The position numbers and the translations under genes were made by a program. A stretch of 46,057 nt of DNA. It comes from JAISFI01 sp031553775 (GTDB lineage: Bacteria; Bacteroidota; Bacteroidia; Bacteroidales; Azobacteroidaceae). The notes under the pieces were generated by a model, which did no database searches, had not been told where the DNA came from, and worked only from the letters and a program-made list of their open reading frames with translations. Location: assembly GCA_031553775.1 (NCBI GenBank), contig JAVBLA010000008.1, positions 1-46,057 of the forward strand, read 5' to 3'. Positions 23,964-31,176 of this stretch are shown here, piece after piece; within the stretch, counting starts at the first letter, position 1; each line of letters begins with the position of its first letter.

Positions 23964-24971
23964 ATGAACAAGCCAAACAGAAGATACTTTCTGTTGTTTC
24001 TGTTTATTTGTTGCCATCTCATAATCCCAGCACAAACCAATATTGTAAAGTTAGAATATTGGTTTGATGAATCGTATACACTTCGGCAACAAATATCAAA
24101 AACAGGAAGTACAATAAGCATAAAGGATGATATAGATATTTCATCCTTGAGTAATGGATTTCATCAAATACACATGCGTGCAAAAGACAGTAATGGTATC
24201 TGGAGTATTGTACACTCGCAAGTATTTTACAAAGCAGATTCTATTGTAGAAGACAAAGGAATTGTCGCTGTTGAATATTGGATGGATGATCAATTTGAAG
24301 AAAAAATAACAATAAACGATTCTCCATCAAAAAGCTTAATTTTATCAAACAATATAGATATCGGTCATTTAGAACCAGGATTTCATGCATTAAATATCCG
24401 GTCAAAAGACGATAAAAATACTTGGAGTGTAGTACACACTCAAACATTTTATCATCACAACAACATATTTGCCAACAACAAAATTGATGCATATAGTTAT
24501 TGGTTTAACAAGAATATAGATTTAGCTGAATTTGTATTACTTGAGGAACCTGGTAATCCATATGATTTACAAACTGTAATCAATGTTCCGGACTCACTTC
24601 CTTTAGGAAAGCATTTATTCAATATAAGATTCAGAGATAAAGCCGGAAACTGGAGCATCACAGAAACAGACACATTTAAGCTAAGTGAAGATGGTAGTTC
24701 ATTAGCAATTTCTACAAAAAAACAAACTTTTGTTTATCCTAATCCTTTTGAAAATCGACTGAATATTACTTCTACAGACATACAAGGAAAGACAAATGCT
24801 TCTTTGATAAATTTTAATGGAGTAGTTGTCTGGTCAGGCACTATTGAAATAGAAGCTGAAAGAAGTTCTATCTTTTTACCTGAACTACCGGAAAGTGTTT
24901 ATCTACTCAGATTAACAAATAACAATAAGTGCTATGATATTAAGATAAAAAAAACAAAAAGAACTTATTAA
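23964..24971 (+). CDS. T9SS-tagged surface protein with three tandem beta repeats
   Basis: This 335-residue protein has a signal peptide (cut near IPAQ). Three copies of a unit of about 70-75 residues follow, starting near residues 29, 102 and 174. Each begins with EYWFDE, EYWMDD or SYWFNK and ends with an aromatic-rich strand (GFHQIHMRAKDSNGIWSIVH, GFHALNIRSKDDKNTWSVVH, GKHLFNIRFRDKAGNWSI). The units look like Ig-type or fibronectin-like beta sandwiches. The last 80 residues are a type A T9SS sorting domain (FVYPNPFENRLNI, then LINFNGVVVWSG and VYLLRLT), so the protein is expected on the cell surface. It is 21 bases after the beta-helix gene and ends at a terminator. Binding partner unknown. 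Confidence 0.8.
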   Translation: MNKPNRRYFLLFLFICCHLIIPAQTNIVKLEYWFDESYTLRQQISKTGSTISIKDDIDISSLSNGFHQIHMRAKDSNGIWSIVHSQVFYKADSIVEDKGIVAVEYWMDDQFEEKITINDSPSKSLILSNNIDIGHLEPGFHALNIRSKDDKNTWSVVHTQTFYHHNNIFANNKIDAYSYWFNKNIDLAEFVLLEEPGNPYDLQTVINVPDSLPLGKHLFNIRFRDKAGNWSITETDTFKLSEDGSSLAISTKKQTFVYPNPFENRLNITSTDIQGKTNASLINFNGVVVWSGTIEIEAERSSIFLPELPESVYLLRLTNNNKCYDIKIKKTKRTY

Positions 24972-24983
24972 AATATTAATTGT

Positions 24984-25007
24984 CGGGCGATTTTATATCG
25001 CCCGTTT
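24984..25007. terminator. Bidirectional terminator between convergent genes
   Basis: CGGGCGAT (24984-24991) and ATCGCCCG (24997-25004) form a perfect 8-bp stem with a 5-base loop, with TTT after it and AT-rich sequence on the other side. It separates the T9SS gene from higA, and the higA stop lies just beyond. Confidence 0.75.
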
Positions 25008-25010
25008 AAA

Positions 25011-25385
25011 TCAACCAGCCTCCCCAAGTATAACATTTGCATCAATATTCAATTTTTGATACATTCTACGAGCCACCTGAAATGTCGGTTCCGTTTTTCC
25101 GGTAAGGTATTCGCTTACCCTGGGGGTGCTTATACCAAAAATTTCAGCTAAAGCTTTCTGAGTCAAACCCATTTCATACATCCGAAGCTTCAAAATATCC
25201 GTTAAAGAAGGATCTTTAACAGGATAACGCTCTTTTTCATAAGAGACAACTAAGTCAGTAAGGAAGTTAAGTTCAATATAATTTTTATCACTTTGTGAAG
25301 TATTGTCATCAACTAATTCCACAAGTTCATCTATCCTTGACATGATAGCTTCATATTCCGTTTCACTATATATTTTTTTCATCAT
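25011..25385 (-). CDS. higA: HigA-like antitoxin
   Basis: This 124-residue protein from ATG 25385 has an N-terminal acidic helical part and a C-terminal XRE helix-turn-helix (LRMYEMGLTQKALAEIFGIS then TPRVSEYLTGKTEPTFQVAR), the layout of HigA antitoxins that work after a HigB toxin. The start was chosen because MMKKIYSETEYEAI matches the family and falls 8 bases after the higB stop; an alternative ATG at 25409 would overlap higB by 16 bases. It should bind HigB and repress the operon. The pair is on the strand opposite to the secreted proteins. Confidence 0.85.
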   Translation of the reverse strand: MMKKIYSETEYEAIMSRIDELVELVDDNTSQSDKNYIELNFLTDLVVSYEKERYPVKDPSLTDILKLRMYEMGLTQKALAEIFGISTPRVSEYLTGKTEPTFQVARRMYQKLNIDANVILGEAG

Positions 25386-25393
25386 CCTGTAGT

Positions 25394-25690
25394 TTAATTT
25401 TTTGAACAATCTTCAATCTTATCATATTCCAAATGTGTACCTATAAAGCGAATGTAAACAATTTTTGGAACAAATAAAACTAAAGCCACCAATCGATACA
25501 TATTTCCTTTTATATTAAACACATAACGTTTATTACCTACTGCATCTACAGGATTAAATATCTGTTTAATATCAGCAGAACAATTCCAATCATTTTGTTC
25601 TGTTTTAACGTACCATTCTTTCAAGGCAGTTTTAGCATCTGCATGCTTCAAAGAAAAATCGTCAATGGTTTTATGTGTAATAATTCTCAC
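25394..25690 (-). CDS. higB: HigB-like mRNA interferase toxin
   Basis: This 98-residue toxin of the HigB/RelE superfamily probably cuts mRNA on the ribosome. Diagnostic parts are RIITHKTIDDF, HADAKTALKEWY, VFNIKGNMYRLVALVLF and the C-terminal VYIRFIGTHLEYDKI; the conserved KGN-YRL and FIGTHEEYD-like stretches are in place. It has a GTG start at 25690, chosen because the family begins MRI and no ATG is upstream in frame. It precedes higA, the usual order for HigBA and the reverse of most other toxin-antitoxin loci. Confidence 0.88.
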   Translation of the reverse strand: MRIITHKTIDDFSLKHADAKTALKEWYVKTEQNDWNCSADIKQIFNPVDAVGNKRYVFNIKGNMYRLVALVLFVPKIVYIRFIGTHLEYDKIEDCSKN

Positions 25691-25743
25691 TTCGTTGTTT
25701 ATGGCAAAGGCAATACAATTATTTCATTTTTCAAAATATAAAT

Positions 25744-26343
25744 TCAAAATTCAAAATTCACCCGCATTGATTCCACCTTCAACAACCGACTCTTCAACTT
25801 CTCCGCCTCACCCTTCCGGATCCGCAATGTCATCGCACACTCCATCTCAAAAGTTTGGGAAAGTATAACCGGATTTTCCTCCTTAATTACCCGCATTACC
25901 CCATTCAGGAAAGGATATTCGAATTGTATCTCAATAATTTCATCAACGGTTTTTTCTATAATCTCCGCATGAGAAACAGCCTCTTGTGCAGCAGCCCGGT
26001 AGGCAACAATCAAACCGCTGGTACCCAATTTCACTCCGCCGAAATAGCGGATTACCACTATTAAAATATCCGTCAGTTCATTCGAATTAATCACACCCAG
26101 AATAGGTTTTCCGGCAGTAGAAGAAGGTTCTCCATCGTCGTTCGCGCGAAAGATCTGCCGTTCAGCCCCTAACATATAAGCCCAGCAGACATGACGGGCA
26201 TCATAATACTGCTTACGATAACCATCTACAATCGTCTTTACTTCTTCCGGAGTAGATACAGGCAGTGCGTAGGCGATAAATTTACTGCGCTGCTCGGTGA
26301 AGGTGCCTTCGGAGGGGCGGGATATGGTTTTGTAGAGATCCAA
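25744..26343 (-). CDS. yigZ: IMPACT/YigZ-family protein, probably TTG start
   Basis: This 199-residue cytoplasmic protein belongs to the IMPACT/YigZ family. The diagnostic parts are SRPSEGTFTEQRSKFIAYAL and a middle block with YDARHVCWAYMLG, then FRANDDGEPSSTAGKPIL, and IRYFGGVKLGTSGLI. A C-terminal ferredoxin-like part follows. The function of the family is not settled (one branch is linked to translation-stress control). The frame could begin at ATG 26400, but its first 19 residues (FSFQFFIFNFQFSIL) are only a translation of a 7-bp tandem repeat. Family members begin with xDLYKTISRP, and a TTG (26343-26341) sits exactly before DLYK, so I prefer it. It follows the DUF1015 gene by about 100 bases. 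Confidence 0.82.
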   Translation of the reverse strand: MDLYKTISRPSEGTFTEQRSKFIAYALPVSTPEEVKTIVDGYRKQYYDARHVCWAYMLGAERQIFRANDDGEPSSTAGKPILGVINSNELTDILIVVIRYFGGVKLGTSGLIVAYRAAAQEAVSHAEIIEKTVDEIIEIQFEYPFLNGVMRVIKEENPVILSQTFEMECAMTLRIRKGEAEKLKSRLLKVESMRVNFEF

Positions 26344-26345
26344 AA

Positions 26346-26380
26346 GAATTGAAAATTGAAAATTGAAAATGAAAAATTGG
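26346..26380 (-). repeat. 7-bp tandem repeat before the YigZ start
   Basis: On the coding (minus) strand it reads as AATTTTTCATTTTCAATTTT followed by CAATTTTCAATTC, units of TCAATTT directly upstream of the TTG start at 26343. This is copy A of five such tracts in the window. Confidence 0.6.
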
Positions 26381-26423
26381 AAACTAAAGGTACATCTCAT
26401 TATACACTCAAAAACAGACCTTT

Positions 26424-26449
26424 AATTTTCAATTCTCAATTCTCAATTT
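26424..26449. repeat. 7-bp tandem repeat at the end of the DUF1015 gene
   Basis: On the plus strand, AATTTTCAATTCTCAATTCT then CAATTT, with units of TCAATTC and TCAATTT. It overlaps the DUF1015 stop codon and stands in inverted orientation to the copy at 26346, with about 43 bases between them. Copy B of five. Confidence 0.6.
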
Positions 26450-27687
26450 AATTTATGTATTACCAGCCCCGAGCGCAATTTCGGCTCAAACCACGTAGTT
26501 TTCGGCGGCATAATATTCCCGGTATCGGCAATATCCATCAATTGTTTCATGGTAACGGGATATAAGGCTAATGCTACTGCCATTTCTCCGCTATCCACGC
26601 GTTTTTTCAATTCTCCCAAGCCACGGATGCCTCCCACGAAATCGATCCGCTTGTCGGAGCGCAGGTCTTTAATACCCAGAACTTCGTTTAAGATCAGATC
26701 TGAAGAAATGGTTACATCTAATACGCCAATCGGGTCATTGTCGTTATATGTGCCTTCTTTGGCCGTTAATGAATACCATTTTCCTGCCAGATAAAGAGAA
26801 AAATTATGCAATTGTTGCGGATGATAGATTTCCGTTCCTTTTTCTTCTACAATAAAACTTTTCCGGAGAGCTTCCAAAAATTGGTTGGCTGTCAGCCCGT
26901 TCAGGTCTTTCACCACCCGGTTATAATCGATAATATTCAATTGATTATCAGGGAAGCAAACTGCCAGGAAATACATATATTCCTCATTACCCTGGTGATT
27001 GGTATTTTGTTTACGTTTCTCATCACCTACCAAAGCAGCAGCAGCACTCCGGTGATGCCCGTCGGCAATATACAAGCTGGGAATTCCGGCAAAAATCTCA
27101 GTAATCCGGCGGATATCCGCTTCCCGGTCAATGACCCAGAAATGGTGGCCGAAACCGTCCGGTGCTACAAAGTCGTATTCCGGAGTGTTGCAGATGGTCT
27201 TTTTCACAATGGCATCCAGTTCTTCCTGGTGCGGATAGGCAAAAAACACAGGTTCCACATTGGCATTATTGATCCGCACATGCTTCATCCGGTCTTCTTC
27301 TTTATCCCGACGGGTCAGTTCATGCTTTTTGATCCGGCCGGCCATATAATCATCCACATAGGCACAAACAACCAATCCATATTGAGTTTTGCCATTCATG
27401 GTTTGTGCATAGACGTAGTAATTTTCTTTAGTATCCTGCAGCAACCAGCCTTTTTTCTGGAACATCTCAAAATTTTCCCGCGCTTTTTCATAGACTGCTG
27501 AATCATGCTCATCAGTGCCTACCGGAAAATCGATTTCCGGCTTGATAATATGATACAGTGACTTTTCATTTCCGGCAGCTTCAGCACGCGCCTCGTCGGA
27601 GTTCAATACATCATACGGGCGGGAAGCCACTTGTTCCACCATATTTTTTGGGGGGCGGATACCTTTGAATGGTTTGATTATTGCCAT
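26443..27687 (-). CDS. DUF1015-family protein of the serine biosynthesis cluster
   Basis: This 414-residue cytoplasmic protein has the DUF1015 signature: AIIKPFKGIRPP and VASRPYDVLNSDEARA at the start, HELTRRDKEEDRMKHV at about residue 122, a His-rich YIADGHHRSAAAALV at about 206, and VDSGEMAVALALYPVTM near the end. In Bacteroidota this gene often sits with serA and serC, as here (though an outer-membrane protein gene intervenes). The GHHRSAAA motif suggests a phosphoryl or nucleotide chemistry, but the reaction is not known to me. It is 23 bases after the neighbouring outer-membrane protein gene stop and is followed by yigZ. Confidence 0.85.
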   Translation of the reverse strand: MAIIKPFKGIRPPKNMVEQVASRPYDVLNSDEARAEAAGNEKSLYHIIKPEIDFPVGTDEHDSAVYEKARENFEMFQKKGWLLQDTKENYYVYAQTMNGKTQYGLVVCAYVDDYMAGRIKKHELTRRDKEEDRMKHVRINNANVEPVFFAYPHQEELDAIVKKTICNTPEYDFVAPDGFGHHFWVIDREADIRRITEIFAGIPSLYIADGHHRSAAAALVGDEKRKQNTNHQGNEEYMYFLAVCFPDNQLNIIDYNRVVKDLNGLTANQFLEALRKSFIVEEKGTEIYHPQQLHNFSLYLAGKWYSLTAKEGTYNDNDPIGVLDVTISSDLILNEVLGIKDLRSDKRIDFVGGIRGLGELKKRVDSGEMAVALALYPVTMKQLMDIADTGNIMPPKTTWFEPKLRSGLVIHKLN

Positions 27688-27710
27688 AATATACTATTAA
27701 TTATGATTCA

Positions 27711-28793
27711 TTAAAAATAATATCCGGCAGACAAAAAACAACTTTGAATGAAAGATTCGTCTGTTAAAAGAGTCATTAAATACATTTCATAACCGGCTGC
27801 AAGCCTCATTTGCTTATACCGGCATGAAATACCTGTTTGAAAATTAATGAAAACAGGAAACACATAATTTAATCCTACTTGAAAATCAAAAGAGCGTTTA
27901 TTTGTGCCCCGATACAGGTTTGTATTCACCAAAAGAGGGATTTTAAAGAAATAAGCGTTTTCAAATTCTTCATTTCCATCTTCATCTTTCAGATAATTAG
28001 AATAATAAAAAAATTGTAATCCGGTAATAAAAGAGGTATTTTCACTTAAATGGGGCGAATAAACATCACACAATATTCCCAGTTCTCCTCCATTAATATA
28101 TTCGTCCGATGTAAATAAACCAGTATATCCGGCATCCAGGAGAAAAGTATATTTCTTCTTTACCCTATAGTTAAATGTTGCCTGTTCTACTTCCGGCGCA
28201 GCACAAGTACTGTAACGAGACAACAAAGCAATCATTTCTTTATCATCGAATTTTGTTTTTCCCACTTTTTCTTTTTCCTCCGGGCATGGTTCTAACAAAA
28301 AAATCAGGATTCCCACATCTCTCCGGTTAATCATTCCTTCCGGTTGATTCAGTACATTTAGATTTTCCCGGATAGTATAATACTCATCCCCTTTCCGGAG
28401 GATATATACATGATCTCCCTCTATTGAAGTAAGTTGCAGTTTATACAAGGAGATATCTCCAGTCATCAATCGTTTGGCAAAACAAGTCTGACTTATTTTT
28501 TCTGTTCCACCGAATGAATTTACAGTATGTTTATAGAGAACCGGAGAAAAGTTAATACCATCGGCAAAACCGAAAGCTGAAAGCTGATCGGGCATGTAAA
28601 AAACAGTTGTATCCAGAATGGTATCGTTAAATATAACACCGACACTCAGTTTACTTTCCGACAAACGTTCTATATAGCCATAAACCGTATCGTTTTCAAG
28701 CGTAACGATATATCCCTTTTCAAAATAATCAATTGCATAGAAAGGGAGGGTTATAACCCAGGTGAAAATAAAAAATACAAGGTGTTTTTTCAT
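27711..28793 (-). CDS. Outer-membrane beta-barrel protein of unknown role
   Basis: This 360-residue protein has a signal peptide (MKKHLVFFIFTWVITLPFYA) and a soluble-looking part up to about residue 200, including YIVTLENDTVYGYIERLS (a motif seen in some Bacteroidota envelope proteins). The rest is a series of amphipathic strands ending in SFIQSCFLSAGYYF, with the terminal aromatic usual for barrels. I do not recognise the family with confidence. It is wedged between serA and the DUF1015 gene in the same orientation, 14 bases from the serA stop, so it is likely co-transcribed with the serine genes although a link in function is not clear. Confidence 0.65.
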   Translation of the reverse strand: MKKHLVFFIFTWVITLPFYAIDYFEKGYIVTLENDTVYGYIERLSESKLSVGVIFNDTILDTTVFYMPDQLSAFGFADGINFSPVLYKHTVNSFGGTEKISQTCFAKRLMTGDISLYKLQLTSIEGDHVYILRKGDEYYTIRENLNVLNQPEGMINRRDVGILIFLLEPCPEEKEKVGKTKFDDKEMIALLSRYSTCAAPEVEQATFNYRVKKKYTFLLDAGYTGLFTSDEYINGGELGILCDVYSPHLSENTSFITGLQFFYYSNYLKDEDGNEEFENAYFFKIPLLVNTNLYRGTNKRSFDFQVGLNYVFPVFINFQTGISCRYKQMRLAAGYEMYLMTLLTDESFIQSCFLSAGYYF

Positions 28794-28807
28794 GTTTGAA
28801 ATCAGGT

Positions 28808-29728
28808 TTAAGAGTTCACCCTAAATTTTTCGTTGCCGGTTTGAAAAAAGTCTGCGATCTGTTTAGCGGCTGCAATTCCAGCATTGATATTGGCTTCCGA
28901 TGTCTGCGCTCCCATTTTTTTCGGAGTAGAGAAATAACGGTCGGGATAAGCAGCTATCAATTCCGCATGATTGCCCGGTTGTATATCCGATACATATTTA
29001 AAATCCGGACGTGTTTCAAATATTTTTAACAAACAGTCCTCATCGATCACTTCTTTACGGGCAGTATTAACCAATACGGCGCCTTTCGGCATTTTGCCCA
29101 TCAGATCGCAATTGATAGATTTTTTTGTTTCAGCTGTAGCGGGAATATGCAGGGAAACTACCTGGCAAGTCGCATACATATCTTCAACAGAAGTAAGCGG
29201 ATGCACTCCGTCTTTCTGCATTACTTCGTCCGGACAATACGGATCGAACGCATACACCTCCATACCGAAACCTTTGGCGATACGGGCCACATTCCGTCCC
29301 ACATTACCATATGCATGGATACCGATTTTCTTTCCCAGCAATTCTGCACCGGAAGTTCCGTTATAAAAATTACGGAAAGCATATACCAGTAGTCCGAAAA
29401 CCAATTCTGCTACTGCATTGGCATTTTGTCCGGGAGTATTCATCACACAGACCTTGCATGCCGTAGCAGCATCCAAATCTACATTGTCGTAACCGGCACC
29501 GGCGCGCACTACAATTTTCAGGTTTTTAGCGGCATCGAGTACAGAAGCATCGATAATGTCCGAACGGATAATCACGGCATCGGCATCGGCCACTGCATCT
29601 AATAATTGTTGCTTTTCAGTATATTTTTCCAGCAAAGCCAGTTGATGTCCGGCTCCTTCCACTACTTCACGGATACCGTCTACTGCGATTTTTGCAAAGG
29701 GTTTGTCTGTTGCTACTAAAACTTTCAT
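28808..29728 (-). CDS. serA: D-3-phosphoglycerate dehydrogenase, short Lys-type
   Basis: This enzyme oxidises 3-phosphoglycerate with NAD+ as the first step of serine synthesis. The 306-residue protein has the two Rossmann-type domains only (nucleotide motif HAYGNVGRNVARIAKGFG at about 148) and lacks the ACT regulatory domain of E. coli SerA (410 residues). The catalytic Arg is in VNTARKEVID and the Glu follows. The usual His of TPHIGG is replaced by Lys in TPKKMGAQTSEAN. A short Lys-containing class of this enzyme is known, notably in Entamoeba and some Bacteroidota, so it is probably active. The start at 29728 (MKVLVATDKPFAKI) was chosen because 38 upstream residues derive from repeat DNA. 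It is followed by the outer-membrane protein gene, and serC is upstream in the same direction. Confidence 0.92.
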   Translation of the reverse strand: MKVLVATDKPFAKIAVDGIREVVEGAGHQLALLEKYTEKQQLLDAVADADAVIIRSDIIDASVLDAAKNLKIVVRAGAGYDNVDLDAATACKVCVMNTPGQNANAVAELVFGLLVYAFRNFYNGTSGAELLGKKIGIHAYGNVGRNVARIAKGFGMEVYAFDPYCPDEVMQKDGVHPLTSVEDMYATCQVVSLHIPATAETKKSINCDLMGKMPKGAVLVNTARKEVIDEDCLLKIFETRPDFKYVSDIQPGNHAELIAAYPDRYFSTPKKMGAQTSEANINAGIAAAKQIADFFQTGNEKFRVNS

Positions 29729-29730
29729 GT

Positions 29731-29761
29731 TTGAAAAATTGAAAATTGAAAATTGAGAATG
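29731..29761 (-). repeat. 7-bp tandem repeat before the serA start
   Basis: The coding (minus) strand reads CATTCTCAATTTTCAATTTT then CAATTTTTCAA, ending 2 bases before ATG 29728. Copy C of five, in the same orientation relative to the start codon as copies A, D and E. Confidence 0.65.
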
Positions 29762-29807
29762 AAGACATTTTTTCCGGGATTTCATTTTACACCGGACAAA
29801 TATAGTA

Positions 29808-29828
29808 GGGGCGTATTGAATACGCCCC
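29808..29828. repeat. GC-rich perfect inverted repeat between serC and serA
   Basis: GGGGCGTA (29808-29815) and TACGCCCC (29821-29828) are perfectly complementary with a 5-base TTGAA loop, 10 bases after the serC stop. There is no T run, so it is more likely an mRNA stabilising or processing hairpin, or a copy of a dispersed intergenic repeat, than a full terminator. Confidence 0.55.
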
Positions 29829-29838
29829 GGAATGATGA

Positions 29839-30906
29839 TCAATGATTTTTTTCAAATTCCTTCATGCAATCTACTAATGCCTGTACGCTTTCTTTCGGCA
29901 ATGCATTGTAAGTAGAGGCGCGGAAACCGCCTACGGAACGATGGCCTTTGATACCCACCATACCTTTGTCGGCTGCAAATTTTCCAAAATCAGCTTCCAG
30001 TTCCTGATATTCTTCGTTCATTACGAAACAGATATTCATCAGTGAACGGTCTTCCACGGCAGCAGTGCCTTTGAAGAGCTTATTCCGGTCTATTTCATTG
30101 TACAAAATCGCAGCTTTTTCGATATTCCTCTTTTCCATTTCCTTTACACCACCCAGTTCTTTCAACCATTTCAAGGTTTGAAGAGCAGCATAAACAGGTA
30201 CTACAGGAGGAGTATTGTACATAGAGCCGTTGTCGATATGAATTTTATAATCCAGCATAGACGGGATAGGGCGACTGACCTTTCCAAGTATATCTTCTTT
30301 TACAATGGCGAAAGTGACACCTGCTGGTGCCAGGTTTTTTTGCGCTCCACCATAAATCAAGGCATATTTGGAAATATCTACCGGACGAGAAAAGATATCG
30401 GATGACATATCAGCCACCAAAGGCACCGGAGAATCGATATCTTTCCGGATTTCCGTTCCGAAAATCGTATTATTGCTCGTAATGTGGAAATAATCCGCAT
30501 CGGCAGGGATTTCGTAATTTTTAGGAATATAGGTGTAATTGTCAGCCTTCGACGATGCTACTTCAATTACTTCGCCAAACAATTTAGCCTCTTTCATTGC
30601 CTTATTGGCCCAAGTACCTGTATTCAGATAAGCAGCTTTCTTTTCCAATAAGTTGTAAGGAACCATGCAGAATTGCAGGCTTGCTCCTCCCCCCAGGAAA
30701 ACTACCTGATAACCTTCAGGGATATTTAAAAGTTCTTTAAACAGCGATACCGCTTCGTCCACAACCGGTTGAAAATCCTTCGATCGATGGCTGATTTCCA
30801 TAATAGATAAACCGATGCCATTAAAATCAAGAATGGCTTTCGCCGTGTTTTCAATTGTGCTCTGGGGCAAAATGGAGGGACCTGCGTTAAAATTATACTT
30901 TTTCAT
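29839..30906 (-). CDS. serC: Phosphoserine aminotransferase
   Basis: This 355-residue PLP enzyme converts 3-phosphohydroxypyruvate and glutamate to phosphoserine, the second step of serine synthesis. The N-terminus (NFNAGPSILPQSTIENTA) and the GGGASLQF stretch at about 73 are family marks. The PLP-binding lysine is in YGGAQKNLAPAG, and VPLVADMSSDIF supplies the Asp that pairs with the cofactor ring. The C-terminal RSVGGFRASTYNALP is also conserved. Length is normal. It precedes serA, with 110 bases and a hairpin between them. Confidence 0.96.
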   Translation of the reverse strand: MKKYNFNAGPSILPQSTIENTAKAILDFNGIGLSIMEISHRSKDFQPVVDEAVSLFKELLNIPEGYQVVFLGGGASLQFCMVPYNLLEKKAAYLNTGTWANKAMKEAKLFGEVIEVASSKADNYTYIPKNYEIPADADYFHITSNNTIFGTEIRKDIDSPVPLVADMSSDIFSRPVDISKYALIYGGAQKNLAPAGVTFAIVKEDILGKVSRPIPSMLDYKIHIDNGSMYNTPPVVPVYAALQTLKWLKELGGVKEMEKRNIEKAAILYNEIDRNKLFKGTAAVEDRSLMNICFVMNEEYQELEADFGKFAADKGMVGIKGHRSVGGFRASTYNALPKESVQALVDCMKEFEKNH

Positions 30907-30952
30907 GCTTTGATAGAAAAAAATTTAGTAATCTGGTAGTTTAAATAGGCTG

Positions 30953-30960
30953 CAAAATTA
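30953..30960 (-). promoter_or_regulatory. -7 element for serC
   Basis: On the minus strand TAATTTTG, a perfect TAnnTTTG, 46 bases before the serC ATG. No clear -33 TTG at the right spacing. Confidence 0.4.
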
Positions 30961-31015
30961 CTGTTTTTTTCGGAAATGATATAGAAAAAGAAAGAGTTTT
31001 TCGGGATAAACTTGA

Positions 31016-31073
31016 AAAGAGTTAAGAGTTAAGACTTAAGAGTGAAAAATGAAGAATGAAGAATGAAGAATTA
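31016..31073. repeat. Low-complexity tandem sequence between serC and rarA
   Basis: AAGAGTTAAGAGTTAAGACT is followed by GAATGAAGAATGAAGAATG-like units of 7 bases. A reverse copy of the first part, TTCTTAACTCTTTTTCTC, occurs at about 31173-31190, running into the rarA end. Together they bracket about 170 bases. The rest of the 270-base gap shows no gene. Confidence 0.45.
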
Positions 31074-31176
31074 GGGGCTGAAACTGGGTGGAATTGTTTT
31101 TTTGTTTTGCATTATTGCTCAATTAATACAGACTTCTAGGTGAACCTTTTTTGGGGGATTCGAAGAATCCTAATTC

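Noticed and set aside
26806..27501. A 231-residue open frame opposite the DUF1015 gene
   Set aside because: It is the mirror of a conserved gene and shows no family signature, so I treat it as a shadow.
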